From Plectrocnemia conspersa (Eukaryota; Arthropoda; Insecta; Trichoptera; Polycentropodidae), in contig VTFK01000032.1 in the NCBI GenBank assembly GCA_009617715.1, positions 682,001 through 746,000 on the forward strand: a stretch of 64,000 nucleotides of DNA. The letters are read 5' to 3'. The translations under genes and the position numbers were made by a program. Below are positions 37,209-50,395 of this stretch, one piece after another (the stretch's first letter is position 1; every line of letters starts with the position of its first letter). The notes below the pieces were generated by a model. That model saw nothing but the letters and a program-made list of their open reading frames with translations. It did not search any database and had not been told where the DNA came from.

Positions 37209-37690
37209 AATGGCGTATCTAGAAATGGGACGGGGGGAGACCGTCCCGGGCGGCACGTGCTTGGGAGCGGTATTTTCGCAATGGAAAAACCGTTCGTGTC
37301 GTGTGATTTTTAAACTGAATGCGCTAAAAATATTGTTTAAATGAAAAAATATTGAACATGTGAAAACAAAACAGCTTAACAAATGCTGATTTTATGACTA
37401 TAAATAAAAATATTTTTGATCGGCTTAAAATTTTGTCAGTTTTTAGAGTCGGTGTAAGTCGAAGTTACACTAGATTTTTCCATTGTTTATTTGAATCGAG
37501 CACGTGCTAAAATAATGAAATGCCTAATAACCATTACCATATTTCATCAAACTTAAAAACTGTTTTATACATTTTTTATTTCCATATATTCTGTAAGTGG
37601 TATGAAGAAATGCAATAAATTACAGATTTATAAGAAGGTCTAGGGAATTTAGGATCGCCCCGGGCGGCACAAAGTATTTTATAAAATCGC
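37209..37690. mobile_element. hAT-like terminus fragment with GC-rich CCCGGGCGGCAC blocks
   Basis: AATGGCGTATCTAGAAATGG followed by GACGGGGGGAGACCGTCCCG resembles the CAGTGGCGTAGCTAG-type start of many hAT elements. A second, directly repeated CCCCGGGCGGCAC lies at about 37,658. The opposite terminus was not found. The ORF at 37,143-37,382 overlaps and has no support as a gene. Confidence 0.4.
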
Positions 37691-37904
37691 TATTAAGTAT
37701 TTTGTAAAATCCCTAGTTACTTTAAATAAATCCGTATGTATACACATATACATATGTACATATATATGTATGTGTAAAAATTGTTTTTTACTCTCTTTTT
37801 TATGATTTTAAAAACAGAGTTACGGTTTATTGTTTTTTAATATATTATTTAAAATAAAAAAAATGCATTTTATAATATTTTTATTTTTTATATATTTTTT
37901 AAAC

Positions 37905-38450
37905 AAAGTTACAATTTTTTGTATTGCAAGTTTGATGTAAATATAATTAAAACTACAGTAGTATCGTGTCCCCAATTTTATGTTACAAAAAATGTAATAA
38001 CAAACATTTTTTTTTCAATTTATAAATTTATTTTAATTTATATTTTAAAACGTTTTTTTACATTTTTTTTTTCTCTAAGATTTTTTTATTATCTGAATCA
38101 CTGCCATATTGAAACAAGATGGCGAATCAGACTGACTAACAAACATAAGTGAAATAATTACAAGGTGTATATTTAGATTGAGATTTATGAGCATATCATT
38201 AAAACTACGGCAGTCATCGTGTCCTTAAATATCCAAATAAATAATTTTTATTCACAAACTTTTTCTATTTCTCCAATAATTTTTTTGGTAGCCGCCGTTT
38301 TAAAACAAGATGGCGAATCAGTCTGGCTAATGAGCTTAGTTGATATTTACAAAATTGGTTTTATATTTCATGACAATGTCATTAAAATCAAATCCACAAA
38401 AAAATATTTTTTATTATTCAGTATCAATGTGTTATTTTACACATAATTAT
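37905..38450 (+). repeat. Tandem-like array of about 190-bp units
   Basis: Two units and part of a third. Each has an AT-rich section with TTAAAACTACNGCAGTNNTCGTGTCC and ends in a block around AAACAAGATGGCGAATCAG (38,113 and 38,306) followed by ACTGACTAAC or TCTGGCTAAT. The third (38,350-38,400) has only TTTCATGACAATGTCATTAA. ORFs of 77 and 75 codons begin at equivalent places in the units and are repeat by-products. Confidence 0.6.
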
Positions 38451-38771
38451 TTGTGGCAAAAATTTACCGTATTTGTTGTGCAAGATAATTGTTAATGATG
38501 GATAAAATCAGGATTAGATAAACTGCAAAAAAATCCGCAATTATTTGTTAATAGATAGGTATTGTAATGAATACAGAAGATCTGGTAATATCAAAACGAA
38601 ATGTTGCTCAGTCACGTTAATTATAGATCGTTTCACTTCTTCTTGTATTTTAGTTGAATATACTTATGTGATTGATTGTTAGTTACCTAATATGAAAGAA
38701 GCCTTACATATGTTTAAGTACATAAAATAATTTCTATAACTATTATTATAAACACATAATAAGTTCAAAGT

Positions 38772-38850
38772 CACATATTTTTACTATTAATAATTTAATA
38801 AAGTTTATCTCCTATTTTGACTATTATTAAATTAATAAAGTTTATCTCCT
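38772..38850 (+). repeat. Short tandem duplication (~40 bp unit)
   Basis: AATTTAATAAAGTTTATCTCCT (shown here as its repeated core, AATAAAGTTTATCTCCT) occurs at about 38,798 and again about 40 bases later, each preceded by a TATTA-rich stretch. Confidence 0.6.
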
Positions 38851-40229
38851 GAACTAAAAATGCACCCGCGTTTATTTATAAAGTCCTAGTAAAACCACAA
38901 GCTTTGCTTAAAAGCTTTACGTCTAGAATACTATTTTTAACCTTAAGCAGCCATACAATACCACCCCTTTTTACGTCATAGTAACATTACGAAACAGACC
39001 CTAAGCTACGTATTGCGGTTATGAAACTTATTATGTGCGCTTATGTATTATTAAAACAATATTATTTTTAATTTGTATAAAGCCTTTGTAGGCTATGATT
39101 GGTTGTGTGAAATACAGGCTATGATTAAACACTGCGTCTTCTTTTGATCTATTTTCTTTTCATAATCTTGAAAGAGTTTTTCATTATACTGTTAGGTTTT
39201 TGTGAAGTTGTTTCAATGGATATATTTTTAGAATGTGTTTTATTTATTTTGAACAGGCTCAAAAGGTTTTATATTTATAAATATAAATATGTATACTATA
39301 TAACTAGATATCGCCAATAATTAAATTATTAATTTATTTTGTAAAATGCATTGAAAAAGTCAATACAAAAATAAATGCATATGAATAACTCGCTATTATT
39401 CAATAATACGAGAAATATTCGCAAAGTAAAGAAACTGCAATGTTATGCTTGCAGTGTGTATTGCACTAAGTGCGATGCGTGTTCGGTAATTCTGTTTTTC
39501 TGCCGCTTAAATTCATCGCCAACTTATTTAGGTTTATGAAAATAATAAACATATTTGAAGTATAAGAAACGTCTACGCCGATTAAATGTGGACATCCGTT
39601 TTAATGTATAAAGTCATTAAAAAAAAATTTTAAAAATTGATACGCTTTTATGATCAAGTGCCTAGAAATCTACTTTATAAAAAATTATATATATACCAAT
39701 TTATGTTTATGTCTCAAAACTTTTAAAAACTGTTCCATAAAAAAAACAGATAATAAAACTCGCGTTGTGTGCCGAAAAAGGAATAAACGCCATACATACA
39801 TATATGACGTAGAAATCAAGAAACTCTAGTTTAAAGTTGAAATTCATTCATGAAAGGCATAGAGCTCCATTGTAGCTTTGTTGAAAAATATATAACGGGT
39901 TGTTCTTTAGAACCTTGAGGTATTCTACCTTACGGTAATATATGCTAATCCTTCCGGGGCAAAAACTAGAGTTGATTATGTGTAAAAGGACGATTTGTTT
40001 GATACACAGTGGATCATTTTCAAGTGCTTATAAAATAAACTAATATTTTATTCTATCATATTTTTATTTATATAATTTACTGTGACACATTTTAATATGA
40101 CGAGGACTTTAGACATATGATTTCCATCAAAATATCAAAATAGTATACTTGAAGATATTTATTTTAGTTAATACATATGTTTATCTAACAATATCAACGA
40201 TGCAATCGTATGATTATCCAGAATACCTG

Positions 40230-40560
40230 CTTAACCTACCTATATCATATCTATTTTTGATTCATGTTTGCCTATTATCGTTATCAGTTAGCACCGTTAA
40301 AACTGCGAACAATTTACTTGGCGCCAGTGTTCGTTCAGATTCCAGTGGCGAAAGTCGTCTTGTGAGCGCACCGTTAATTTTATCCCCTAAGTGAAAAATC
40401 TGGAGAAACCCCTAAAACACCTGTTTTCAAGAAACAACTGATGACGCACCAGGCGTACATGTGACGCGCCCTATTTATAAACTCTGAGTTTATTTTTAGT
40501 TCTAAATGTTTATTATTTACCAACGGAGGGGGGACAACGTGATTTCATCAGGTGCGTTGT
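40230..40560. promoter_or_regulatory. Candidate intronic enhancer (GATA and E-box words)
   Basis: ATCGTTATCAGTTAG near 40,279, CACCTG at 40,418-40,423 and CAGGTG at 40,549-40,554, within a patch of balanced composition. The 81-codon ORF at 40,149-40,394 has no recognisable domain. Confidence 0.25.
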
Positions 40561-41934
40561 TGAAACGAGTTTTTGTTGTCGTATTATTTTGTTTACCACT
40601 GATATTTTTCTTTCTCATTTGTTTATGAATTGAAAGCTGTGAATATGTTTATTTTTTATGTAACGCGATTTTTTCCTCTCAGTGAATCATTCATTTTTCT
40701 CAGTATTTTGAACATTGAGTAAGCATTTGATCCGGTTTATATTATAAAATATTGATTATTATTTATTTAATAATTTGATATGAATTCGCGATTATAGATA
40801 ATGTACAAGTGTTTTATTCGGTTTAATCTGAATTTCTTTAATCGATATCTTCACACCGATAAATAATTGAAAATATATGATTCATTAATTAATTATAATT
40901 TAAAGTAACATAACAATATTTTTTTGCTCTTGTATGCATATTGTTCACTGATATGCAGTAACAACTAAAATCAATAATATATTGTTTATTCCAATAACTG
41001 ATGCATTAATGCATGATTTTATACATAGACATTGCTTATTCAATTAAATTTAATGCAAATAATAATTATTGTTATAAATTCTATATACAATTATTGTATT
41101 TATCATAATTAACTATGTAATTTTGTAAATAGATTAACTAATTTCATGATACATAAAATAATGTAAAATGGTAAATTGGTGAGACAAAGCAAGATGCCTG
41201 ACCTAGGGTTCAATTTATGGGTGTCCCTAATTCAGTGATTAGATTAAAAAATATACATTTCTTAATTGAAAAAAAAATATTTTTGAAACAATAATCTCTT
41301 TCTTATTGAAAATGTAATGTAAACCTTCCCCCAATTAACTTATTGCCATCTTCAGATGTATACTTATATATTTGTATATTTTATATGGACATTTTTAGCA
41401 ATAATTTAGTAGATGTATGTATATACGTTAACTTTTCTAATGTCCAAGAGCCACGTATGGGGCTCAGTCGTGTCGCGACTTTTTTAATATTAAAAGTAAT
41501 GGTATATTATATTATTAAAATATTACAATACCACTTGCGCTTTAACGTAATTTAAAATAACAATTAATAATTATATCAGGAGTAGATTTCTAGGATATTT
41601 GGATGAAGCAATGTACATATACATTGTTAGAATTTATTGTATAAAAATGTTAGTGTTCAAATAAAGCAAAATTTGTTGTGACGACTTTTTTTACACGATT
41701 TTTAACTGCTGTAAATGTTTAAATAACCAGAATTTTTTGATTAATAAAAACCCTTGATATTTAACATTTGTTATATTATCTATTTTTGATATCAAACATT
41801 TTTTTTTTTTTATGTGTAACATTAAAAATTTTTTTTTTAATTATATTTATTTTTAATCGAAAGTACGCTTTTTCTAATAAACGGCATTTTGAAACAATAC
41901 AGCTATATAAACAATAAACAATATATCAGGCTGA

Positions 41935-42445
41935 TATATTTACAAGAGCTATTTTTAGAACAAGTTTTATGTTAATATGATTAAAACTTCCGCAGTTATT
42001 AAATACCCACATAAATGCCAAGTAATGTAAAAAAAGTTTTTTGTTATAAATGGTAATTTAATTTAAATTTATATTTTTAATCATTTTTTTACATCTTCTT
42101 TTATGAGGTTTTTTCTTTTGATAAAGTAATGACTTTTTTATTGCTTTGAATATTTACTATTTTTAAACAAGTTAGCAGATAAGGCGGCTATCTAACAAAT
42201 TAGCAAAAAATGATAAAACAATATAAGATAAAATTATTTATTTTTATTTTATTTTAATTTAATTTTCTTATCTTACAGAATTTGTATTTTTGAATAGCTG
42301 CCATTTTGAAACAATATGACAGATTATCCTCCAAAATCCACAGAATTTAAATTTCAATATTAAAACATTTAGCTGCCATTTTGAAACAATATTGCAGATT
42401 ATCCTCAAATATCTATACAATTTAATTTTCTATATTAAAACAATT
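41935..42445 (+). repeat. Second array of the same family, ending in a 76-bp tandem duplication
   Basis: TTTTATGTTAATATGATTAA and AACTTCCGCAGTTATTAAAT match the unit at 37.9 kb. The end holds two adjacent copies of a roughly 76-base unit starting AGCTGCCATTTTGAAACAAT (42,296 and 42,371), each followed by CAGATTATCCTC and an AT-rich tail ending ATATTAAAACA. Confidence 0.6.
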
Positions 42446-43589
42446 TGTCGCTGAGAAGCTCAAAGGCTAGTGTAATGATAATTTTCGAGCGCTGACGTTC
42501 TGGCCGTGATGGTCAAGAATAAGGGAAGCAATCGCGACTCACTAAGGCACGTTATAGCCCGCCGAGTATTAACTAATTGATTGTCGACATCACCCTTTAA
42601 CAATTTAAAAATGATTTATTGAATACTATTGTGCTGCGTTAAAAATACAATTGAATCTGAATCATCTCTTCGCTTTGCTGAGATTCCAGATTGAACCATA
42701 TTTATTGACGCTTAAAATTAATCGTCAATGAAGTGTTAAAGTAACACGTTCGATATCTTACTGCAAACTTTAAAGATGTCCTTGCTTTAACATAACTGTC
42801 CGGTTAAAGTACTTTCACTTAAAATTTAAAGAAATTCTGCTAGGAAAAAAAGTAGTCTCTCAAAGAGACTCCATGTCTTTTTGTAAAGACAGCTAACCCG
42901 CATTTGTGCTAATTATTTTAGATCACCATATTCTCAATTGCTGAGGAGCTAAATTGTATCCCTGCAGTACTCCTAAACAAGAATTAAAGTTGCATGACAA
43001 ACTTTTTCAAAAGCAGAAACTAACAAAGTCAATATAGACTACGTCTATAGATAACTCTCGATTTTGCTAGGATCTTGCTGCATTGTCTATGTCATCTGCA
43101 TATGTTTGCTATAAGCTGTTTATACCAAAGTTGTTCCTGTTAAATAAGGAATAAGTTAAAATAGTATTTCTACTATAAAATTTGCATTCCTTAATAAAAC
43201 GTTCACGCATAGTATAAATATAAATAAATTTACTGACTTACTGGTTAACGTATGTTAATAAAACGATGTCCACATTACGCGGATAATCATGAATGACTAT
43301 TTCTATTTAAATTCACATTTGAGCAGCGAATGAGAAAAATATTTATCAATCCGGAGAACAAATTTAGCTTTCCGAGAATAAATCTTTTTCTTGCTTTTCG
43401 CACACAGAATCTCAATTCTCACATCCTGTGCGATCTGCATATAAAATTAGAAGATAAACAACATTCTTATAAACATAAAAAATCGCATAACAATGCGTAG
43501 ATGTCAAAGTATTATTTTTCAGTACCAATAAGATAGAGGACAGTACTGCAGAATGAAACTTTTAAGTATCGTAATTTTTCAACGTGTTA

Positions 43590-43860
43590 CCTATTTATTT
43601 TCATTAGGTACAATGGCGCTAGAACCGTTGACGTATGCATATAAAGCGAATCTGGGCTATGGGGTGGAGCGGTACCACCCCAGTCGCCCAACCACCCCGA
43701 CCGTTTGCTATAAATAGTATATCGAGTGCACCCTTGTCCCAGTTCCCGAAGTCGGAAATAGCACTCGGTTTGAAAATTCGACCCGGGACTGTATAGGTAT
43801 AGAGGGGTTAAATTTGTACCTTATTTGTTTGCTCGTGCTCCATATTTCCACGTGCCAAGG
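43590..43860 (+). promoter_or_regulatory. Candidate alternative core promoter (TATA plus initiator)
   Basis: GGGGTGG (43,661) and CCACCCC (43,675) form an inverted pair, with another ACCACCCC at 43,691. TATAAATAG begins at 43,709 and an initiator-like CCCAGTTCC has its A at 43,741, 32 bases downstream, the standard spacing. The area is the GC-richest for several kb. A downstream donor is not convincing (AG|GTATAG at about 43,795). It would give a shorter transcript of the host gene if real. Confidence 0.3.
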
Positions 43861-45129
43861 CTTTAATTTCTATGCTGTCGCTGTATATATCTGCATTATG
43901 CTTCGATTTATAACCATATCGAAAATTGCTACCTATACGTGTGTTCCTAATTTGTATAGCTATGTATATAGTTTACATCTTATCGAAAACATTTGATTAG
44001 TAGTAAATGATTTTCTATTATATAGATTTGTAATTCTTTCAATATTGTATCATTCTTTTTTTCTTAAACATAACATAAACATATAAAGGTGCGTTAACTG
44101 TCGTTTTTATGCATCATAAAATCTTTAGTCATCCTAAAGCTCGAGTTAACTCTTAGCGATTCAAAGGTGGCAGTCCTGCTCGATTAAATCTGACGATACA
44201 AATGGAAAGATCGGAAGTTTGTATCGATTTTCCGTTCCATAAAAATCATATATTTTAAGTCGCGGTAGTTGCATTACTTCCTTTTTTATATCATATATCA
44301 TTAAGTTTTATATAATAATTTAATTTTCGGCCATTGATAACTTTGTATATAAGTTTGTCATATAATCAAAGAAACAGATTAAAATGCCATTTTAAAGGCA
44401 GTTTATGTTTCAAAGATAAGACGACCATTTATCACCATTTGCGAATGAGTACCGTTAAAATTTGCATTAACGCAATATATGGAATGAAATGAGGACATAT
44501 TTTTTAAGCGAAATTCGGGTTAAAAAAAATACGTCCATGATAATAGAAATAAAAATATACACTGTTCTCTAGTAATTTCATTGTTTCCGCAAAAGGTTAG
44601 GCGTATAATATCAAAACATGTGATGCATATTTATAGTTATTATCTCTTGTGAGGCCTTCATTTAAATAACTAATTAATAGTTTATAATTTGTATTATAAA
44701 CTTATCTTTTACGTCAATGTATGTGGGTAATATGTTCTTTAAATATTATTAGTTAAAAAACACTGATCTTTTACTATAAGAACTATGTATAAATATATAT
44801 GTATTTAATATAACAAACATCTTATTTTTTTTATTTAACTTAAATAATTCGTATTCCATAAGGTCAGGTCTGGCGTAGGACCGCCGAGAGCGAACCAAGG
44901 CCATGGGAAAAACAATGATTCCATGCCTCATGATAAAAATAATTTTTAACATCATAATATTATTTCTTGAATAAATAATAATAGGTACGAGCTAACAATT
45001 TCTATGCTACAAATAAATATAAATATTAGCCACACATATTTTCTGAATTTATATTTTAATTAAGCATTAAAAAATATTAAAAATATCTACTCATATTTAC
45101 CTGATAATAAGTCGTGTTTTTTTTCTGCT

Positions 45130-46290
45130 CAGTGTTGCCATATAGTGAATTTGAACTAAGCATATTTAAGCCGACAATTATCCCTTCTCAGAAGTCAAAA
45201 ATCCACGTCTAAAGCAATAAAATTGCGCTCTCATATTGACCAAAATTCGATTTGTATATACTTTGATTAGCCCTCTTATATTAGAAGTCCATAGTAATAT
45301 CGGTAAGGATAGCTATAATGTTTGTAAAACATGGTGTAATATCGAAATGCAGATAAACTATGGAGCAATATGTGAGATGCGATGTCTGTCTGCACTTATT
45401 CTTCCGCTTATTTTCCCTTGAGAGATAAGTTGGCTTTATTTGTATTTTGGACTTGTCTGATGAAAATTCTAAAACTTCATCAGGTTAGGTTTGGGTTTGA
45501 ACAGAAAATGGCCGTTTCGCAACTGTCAAATTGAGCAAATTAATTATAATGGAATTAAGGGTTCAAAAATTACTTTTTAAAACTCTTATTATATATAAAA
45601 AGTAATTTTGATAAAAAAAAATTTTTTTTTTTGGAAATTTCGAAATTTCTGTCGGTTGATATATCGACCATTGCCCACTTAAGGTCATATTTTAATAATA
45701 TTTTTTTATATAATAAATGATCAAATAGTGGCACAAAAGTATAATTTATTGTTTGAAATATATTACATATAAACATATAAAGATATAATAATAAAAAAGA
45801 ATTCTTTGAGATTGTTTTAATATTTTATTTTGATTTTTGATTTTATCGTTTTTTGGCCGATAACGACAACTTCATTTCATATGGTCAATATATCAACTAA
45901 AAAGCTTCCTCGACAAATATTTTGATGCTAAGATAGGTATTGAATTATAGACCGTAATGTCATCGGTCGATATATCGACCGATTTCGGCCTTTGCGCGCT
46001 AAAGGGTAAAGCAGCATATTAGCGCATCAGTTAAATTATATTTTCGCTAGTAAAAATATATATCTACTGGTGAAAATGTATTTGGATTTAACTAGTGAAC
46101 ATATAAATTTAACAAAAAATACTCATTCGCTGAAACAATTATCCGTCGGACGTAAATAAATAATGATGAGTATTACTACATATAGAAAAGTTTACTAGCA
46201 CCTGCCACATAAGTTATATTTTCACTGCTAAAAATATATATCTACTTGTAAAAATTTATTGAGATATGATTTTACTGAAATGACATGTTT
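45130..46290 (+). repeat. Composite dispersed repeat, copy 2, carrying a nested insertion
   Basis: The copy of the 4.6-5.4 kb element in the opposite orientation: the long unique part is at 45,170-45,555 and the CACTAGTAAAA-type part at 46,020-46,290. Between them sit about 450 bases absent from copy 1 (45,559-46,006). The sequence resuming at TAAAGCAGCATATTA corresponds to TAAAACAGCATGTTA at copy 1, locating the insertion point to the base. Confidence 0.7.
45559..46006. mobile_element. Nested TTAA-site insertion with GGTCGATATATCGACC motifs
   Basis: Left flank TTAA (45,555-45,558); right flank TAAA (46,007-46,010), where the empty copy shows TTTAAA. The right end, read inward, is CCCTTTAGCGCGC, like the CCCTTT starts of piggyBac-type elements; the left end does not begin with CCC and may be mutated. 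It holds three variants of one palindrome: GGTTGATATATCGACC (about 45,654), GGTCAATATATCAACT (about 45,881) and GGTCGATATATCGACC (45,965-45,980, extended by three complementary bases on each side). No coding region. Confidence 0.5.
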
Positions 46291-47107
46291 TAAATAATAT
46301 TTTCACGATTGATTCGAGACTGTTTTTTCTAGTTTTTTTTTAGGAATAAGTTACAATAAACTGAGTGTATTATTTTTTTATTTAAAATTACCGATAATAC
46401 AATTTATAAAAACATTAAATTTGTATAATTCAACTAGTGATATTGTTGATTTATTTGCTTTTTCCGTAGGTATTTGATCTGAATTTTCAAATCGAATACT
46501 TAAATTTACTACTACTAATTCACATTTGTTGTAAATTTCCTCTCATGTCTAATATTTTTTAAACGTTAGAAAAGTAATAAAGTCAACAATAATTTGCATA
46601 CAAATTAACACAAGGGGAGCTGTATAAAAAAACTACAATTTGTCCCGTTGAATAATAATGTTTATTGTGAAAGTACTAGCTAGAAAATGGGTGCTTTTGA
46701 AGGCAATGTTCCGCTCCTTTTATTTATTGTATATATGTACGTATAAAAAAGGAAAAAAGGAACTTATATCTGAAATACAATATATTAGTATATTGGTAAA
46801 TCGCAAACAACTGTAGTTTAGTCGGTTTTTACTTTTATTATAAATATATTTTTGCTATGATTTTTTCCAGAGTTGGGCGCCTCAAAGAGAAAGGGCCCTG
46901 GGAATTTTTCCCCTCTTTCTTTGACCCATTAAATAATACAGCTTTTTCTAAATTAAGGACCAGTTAATCTCATTTATAAAATGCATTCTAAGCATTCGAT
47001 TTAATAATAGCTAACAAAAAAAAGTATTCTTCGTGACAGTAAATATTTCTAACTGAATCATTTGACTATGAAAATATTTGTAAATTTTAATATTTTTTTT
47101 TTAATTA

Positions 47108-47344
47108 TTCTAATTATATTATTTTTGCTTTGTGAGATCATCGCCCTTTGTACTAGTTTTAATCCAGCATGCCTATTTTAGACCGTAAGACGTCGCCGTT
47201 ACCCCTTTTCTAACTTCTAATTAGCATAATTATATAAATAGGGGAATCTCCTTTGTACGTCAGCATTCAGACAAATAACTTTAAACCATACAGTCTGACT
47301 GATACATACCGATTTTAATCGAGTACCCGCGAATATATATAACA
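47108..47344 (+). mobile_element. Putative solo LTR, copy B
   Basis: Same family as 54,600-54,843: GAGATCATCGCCC near the start, TATATAAATAGGGG at 47,231, TCAGCATTC at 47,260 (A at 47,262, again 31 bases from the TATA start), CGAGTACCCGCGAATAT and a TATAACA end. The left boundary is eroded and placed by alignment. ATAT follows the right end. Confidence 0.55.
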
Positions 47345-48349
47345 ATATTTTACAAAATATTGTTTTCGCTAAATATTATATTAAATCAAATGCGCATTGA
47401 AGAATAGATAAATAGAATAAACACAGTATTTTTTTAGATTTGCTTTAAAATCTTTTAAACGTTGATAATTTATCTTAAACGAATACATTTTATTAACATT
47501 CGACTGCCATAACGCAATTCAAACAACTCGTTTTTCGCATGTACGGTTATACGGAACTACGATGACGTAAACCGATATTATGACACTACTATGTGTGTGT
47601 TTAAGTCCATTATGTTTTACAATGGAACAATGTTATTTTTTACCTTCAAAGTTTTTAAAATACTTGAGATTTCATGTCGATCTCAATTAAAGTTATTTTC
47701 TCGAATCGCGTGCACAATAAAAAATTACGAAACTCGTTAATTTTCGATAATTAGAAACCCGACTGACTTAAACGCTTTTTTAAACTGTTCTTTGTTAATT
47801 TTAACTTAGTCGATGCTTGCTCGCGTTTGGCAGCTTTGACTTTTGGGTTGTTGTTTTTTAACCGTCAAAAATGAAAATCGCCTTCGAAGCACGAAACGTT
47901 AAAAATAATCGTACTAATTAACCTTTTTAATATTTCCATATACATATGTAGGTTTATTTCATAAAAATATATATATGATTGTATCGCCTTTCTGCAAATT
48001 TTTGCTCTTTTTCAAGACACATTGTTACAGGCTAACCATTTTTTATCTTTAGTTCCCAATTAATGCTAAACTTGTTTGGATTTTTGTCTTGCACTTAAAG
48101 AAACAATTTTAGCAATTCTATAATTGTAAACCATAACATTCACATGCATCAAAAAAATCAAGGGTAAAAAGTTCTTCATTATAGAACCACTACATATGTG
48201 CTATCTTCATTGATTATAATCAACCTTTTAAAAACCAACGTAGAAATACGTCTAGTTAATATTTTAGCTTTTTCCAATTCTAAATATACTCTCTTGCATG
48301 TGTGAGTTAATTCAGCTAATCAATTAGTAATGAGGGCGGTTTAATATAG

Positions 48350-48395
48350 GGGTGGGCAATATTCACGTCACGAATCGCGTGCGCTAATTATATTT
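48350..48395. mobile_element. hAT-like terminus fragment
   Basis: TATAGGGGTGGGCAATATTC is the type of sequence that starts many insect hAT MITEs (AGGGGTGGGCAA). It is followed by CACGAATCGCGTGCG. No matching opposite end seen. Confidence 0.35.
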
Positions 48396-49322
48396 ATATT
48401 TATAAAATTGACGTATTGTGTGTATACGGAATTAATACACACAGTGTGCCGTATTTGAGTGTAATTTACATTTTAATTTATATTTCATTTATAAATGTCA
48501 AATTAGCATTTTTCAGCGTAGTTCGCATGCCGTTAATTTTTGTCGTTTTATCGCAGTACATAAAGTCCGCAGGGATTAGCGCATTTTGATCGATCAAAAT
48601 TAAGCCAGCTATATACAATGAATTAAATTTATAAATTTTGATGGTTATCCATACAGGAAAACATGGATAATGCGTCACTTGGATGTGTCAAACGGATGCT
48701 GATTCATAATTTATTGTGTTATTCAATGAAGCGTTTTCCTAGAATCAAATTTTGATGTATTAACTCATAAAAAAATATTATGTAATAATGTACGATCATT
48801 ATGAAAAATATATATTGATGAATATGTGTGAGTAGATATTTCAACCGCATATTATAAAGGATTAATATCCTCCTTTTATAAAATCCAAATTCAATTCCTT
48901 TTCATCTGCCTCCAGCTTTTTCTATCGTATTGTAATACTTTCCGGAAACTGTATCTGATCTATTATGATATACAAAATAAAATTGAAACATAATTCGAAT
49001 GTCCAAAATAGACATATCCTATATGTATTGTTGTTATAGTTACTTTTGGGTTTAATAGAAATTAAATTGTGATTTTTATAAAAAGTATCCATTATTTTTT
49101 TAAAAACGTTATAGACGATTTGATGTATAATAATATTATTTTTAGCAGTGTTATTTACTGTTGTTATCAATCGCTATATTAAAACAGGCGTTAGTCAATG
49201 CATTAGCAGCGTTGTATAATAATACTTCAGACAAATAAAAAGTTAAGAAATATATGATAAATAAAGACATGTATATAGTCATACTAATTTAGTGCTCTTT
49301 GCAAAACATTCGTAATATATAT

Positions 49323-49492
49323 TGTAATATATTATATTATTTTATTGTAAGATCAACGCCCTTCTTACGAGTTTTGATCCAGCATAGTTATTTTTAGACT
49401 GTAAAACGACACGATTACCCCTTTTCGTGATGCAGTTATATAAATAGGGGAATCGATAAATATTTTTATCGAGTAGTCGCGAGTTTATAACA
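49323..49492 (+). mobile_element. Putative solo LTR, copy C, internally deleted
   Basis: Starts TGTAATATATTATATT, contains AAGATCAACGCCC, TTTTTAGACTGTAAAACG, ACCCCTTTTCGTGATG and TATATAAATAGGGG, then jumps to TATCGAGTAGTCGCGAG and ends TTTATAACA. About 75 bases between the TATA region and the 3' part, including the initiator-like TCAG, are missing. ATAT lies on both sides (49,319-49,322 and 49,493-49,496), supporting the boundaries and a 4-bp duplication. Confidence 0.6.
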
Positions 49493-49961
49493 ATATTTTT
49501 AAACTTTAAAGTGAACTTTAAATAATAATAAATTTTTGATTATAAATAAAATTATATACTATATACATATATACATCAAATTACATTTAAAAGCTATTAT
49601 CTAGCTATTTAAGAAAATAATTAGTAGTTTTATATACTGCCGCGAGCACATGCACGAGCGCAACACCGTTTGTGTGCATTAGTTACTTTGAGTGTTTGAC
49701 TCTTTTTGCGTTTTTATTTGCCACAGAGAGCGCATCTATGTATTTGACCCAGTAATCAAAAAACTTATTGTAGTTCAGTGAAAAAGACAGATGTCTATCC
49801 CTATCTACCATGAACTAAAATACTGATTTTCAATGCAAAAGTAATATATTTTATAATAACCGATTTTTTTAGAATAATAAGAAATAATTGCTACAATCCT
49901 AATCTATTAAAACTGTGTAATTATCCATAGAGCGTGATAAGTTTACTAACAAAATTGACTA

Positions 49962-50015
49962 ATAGTATAGTCGGTAACTAACACACAAAAGACATGGGTT
50001 CGAATCCCATATGTT
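49962..50015 (+). other. tRNA-like relic
   Basis: TAGTATAGTCGGTAACTA resembles a pol III A box, and a perfect T-arm follows (ATGGG-TTCGAAT-CCCAT). Only about 13 bases separate the two, too few for an anticodon arm plus variable loop, and the acceptor stem does not pair. This is a truncated tRNA pseudogene or a second tRNA-derived repeat, not a functional tRNA. Confidence 0.4.
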
Positions 50016-50395
50016 GTGTTTTATATTTTTTATCAGAATTAGTGATAATTATGTTATTATAATTTCGATCGATAAACATAGATTTAGTTTTCCTAAATTT
50101 TCCTAAGCTAGCGGATAATTCAAATCGAGCTAGGTCGTATATTAATATTAAAATGGTGGAAAAAAATATTTAATATTGCAGCTTACATATATTTGCATAA
50201 AGAAAAGACGTAACGTTAAATACAGTAGTGTCTAACATATTCATAAGTATTCAGAACTTTAAGGTATAACACTTTATATTTATATATGCTAGAACCCTCA
50301 AGTCTGTCGTTTTATCGTCACATCTACTCTGACACAATAATGTTTTTTAAACAAATAACATCCTGAATAGGGTTTTCTTTTTTTGATTATTAAAT

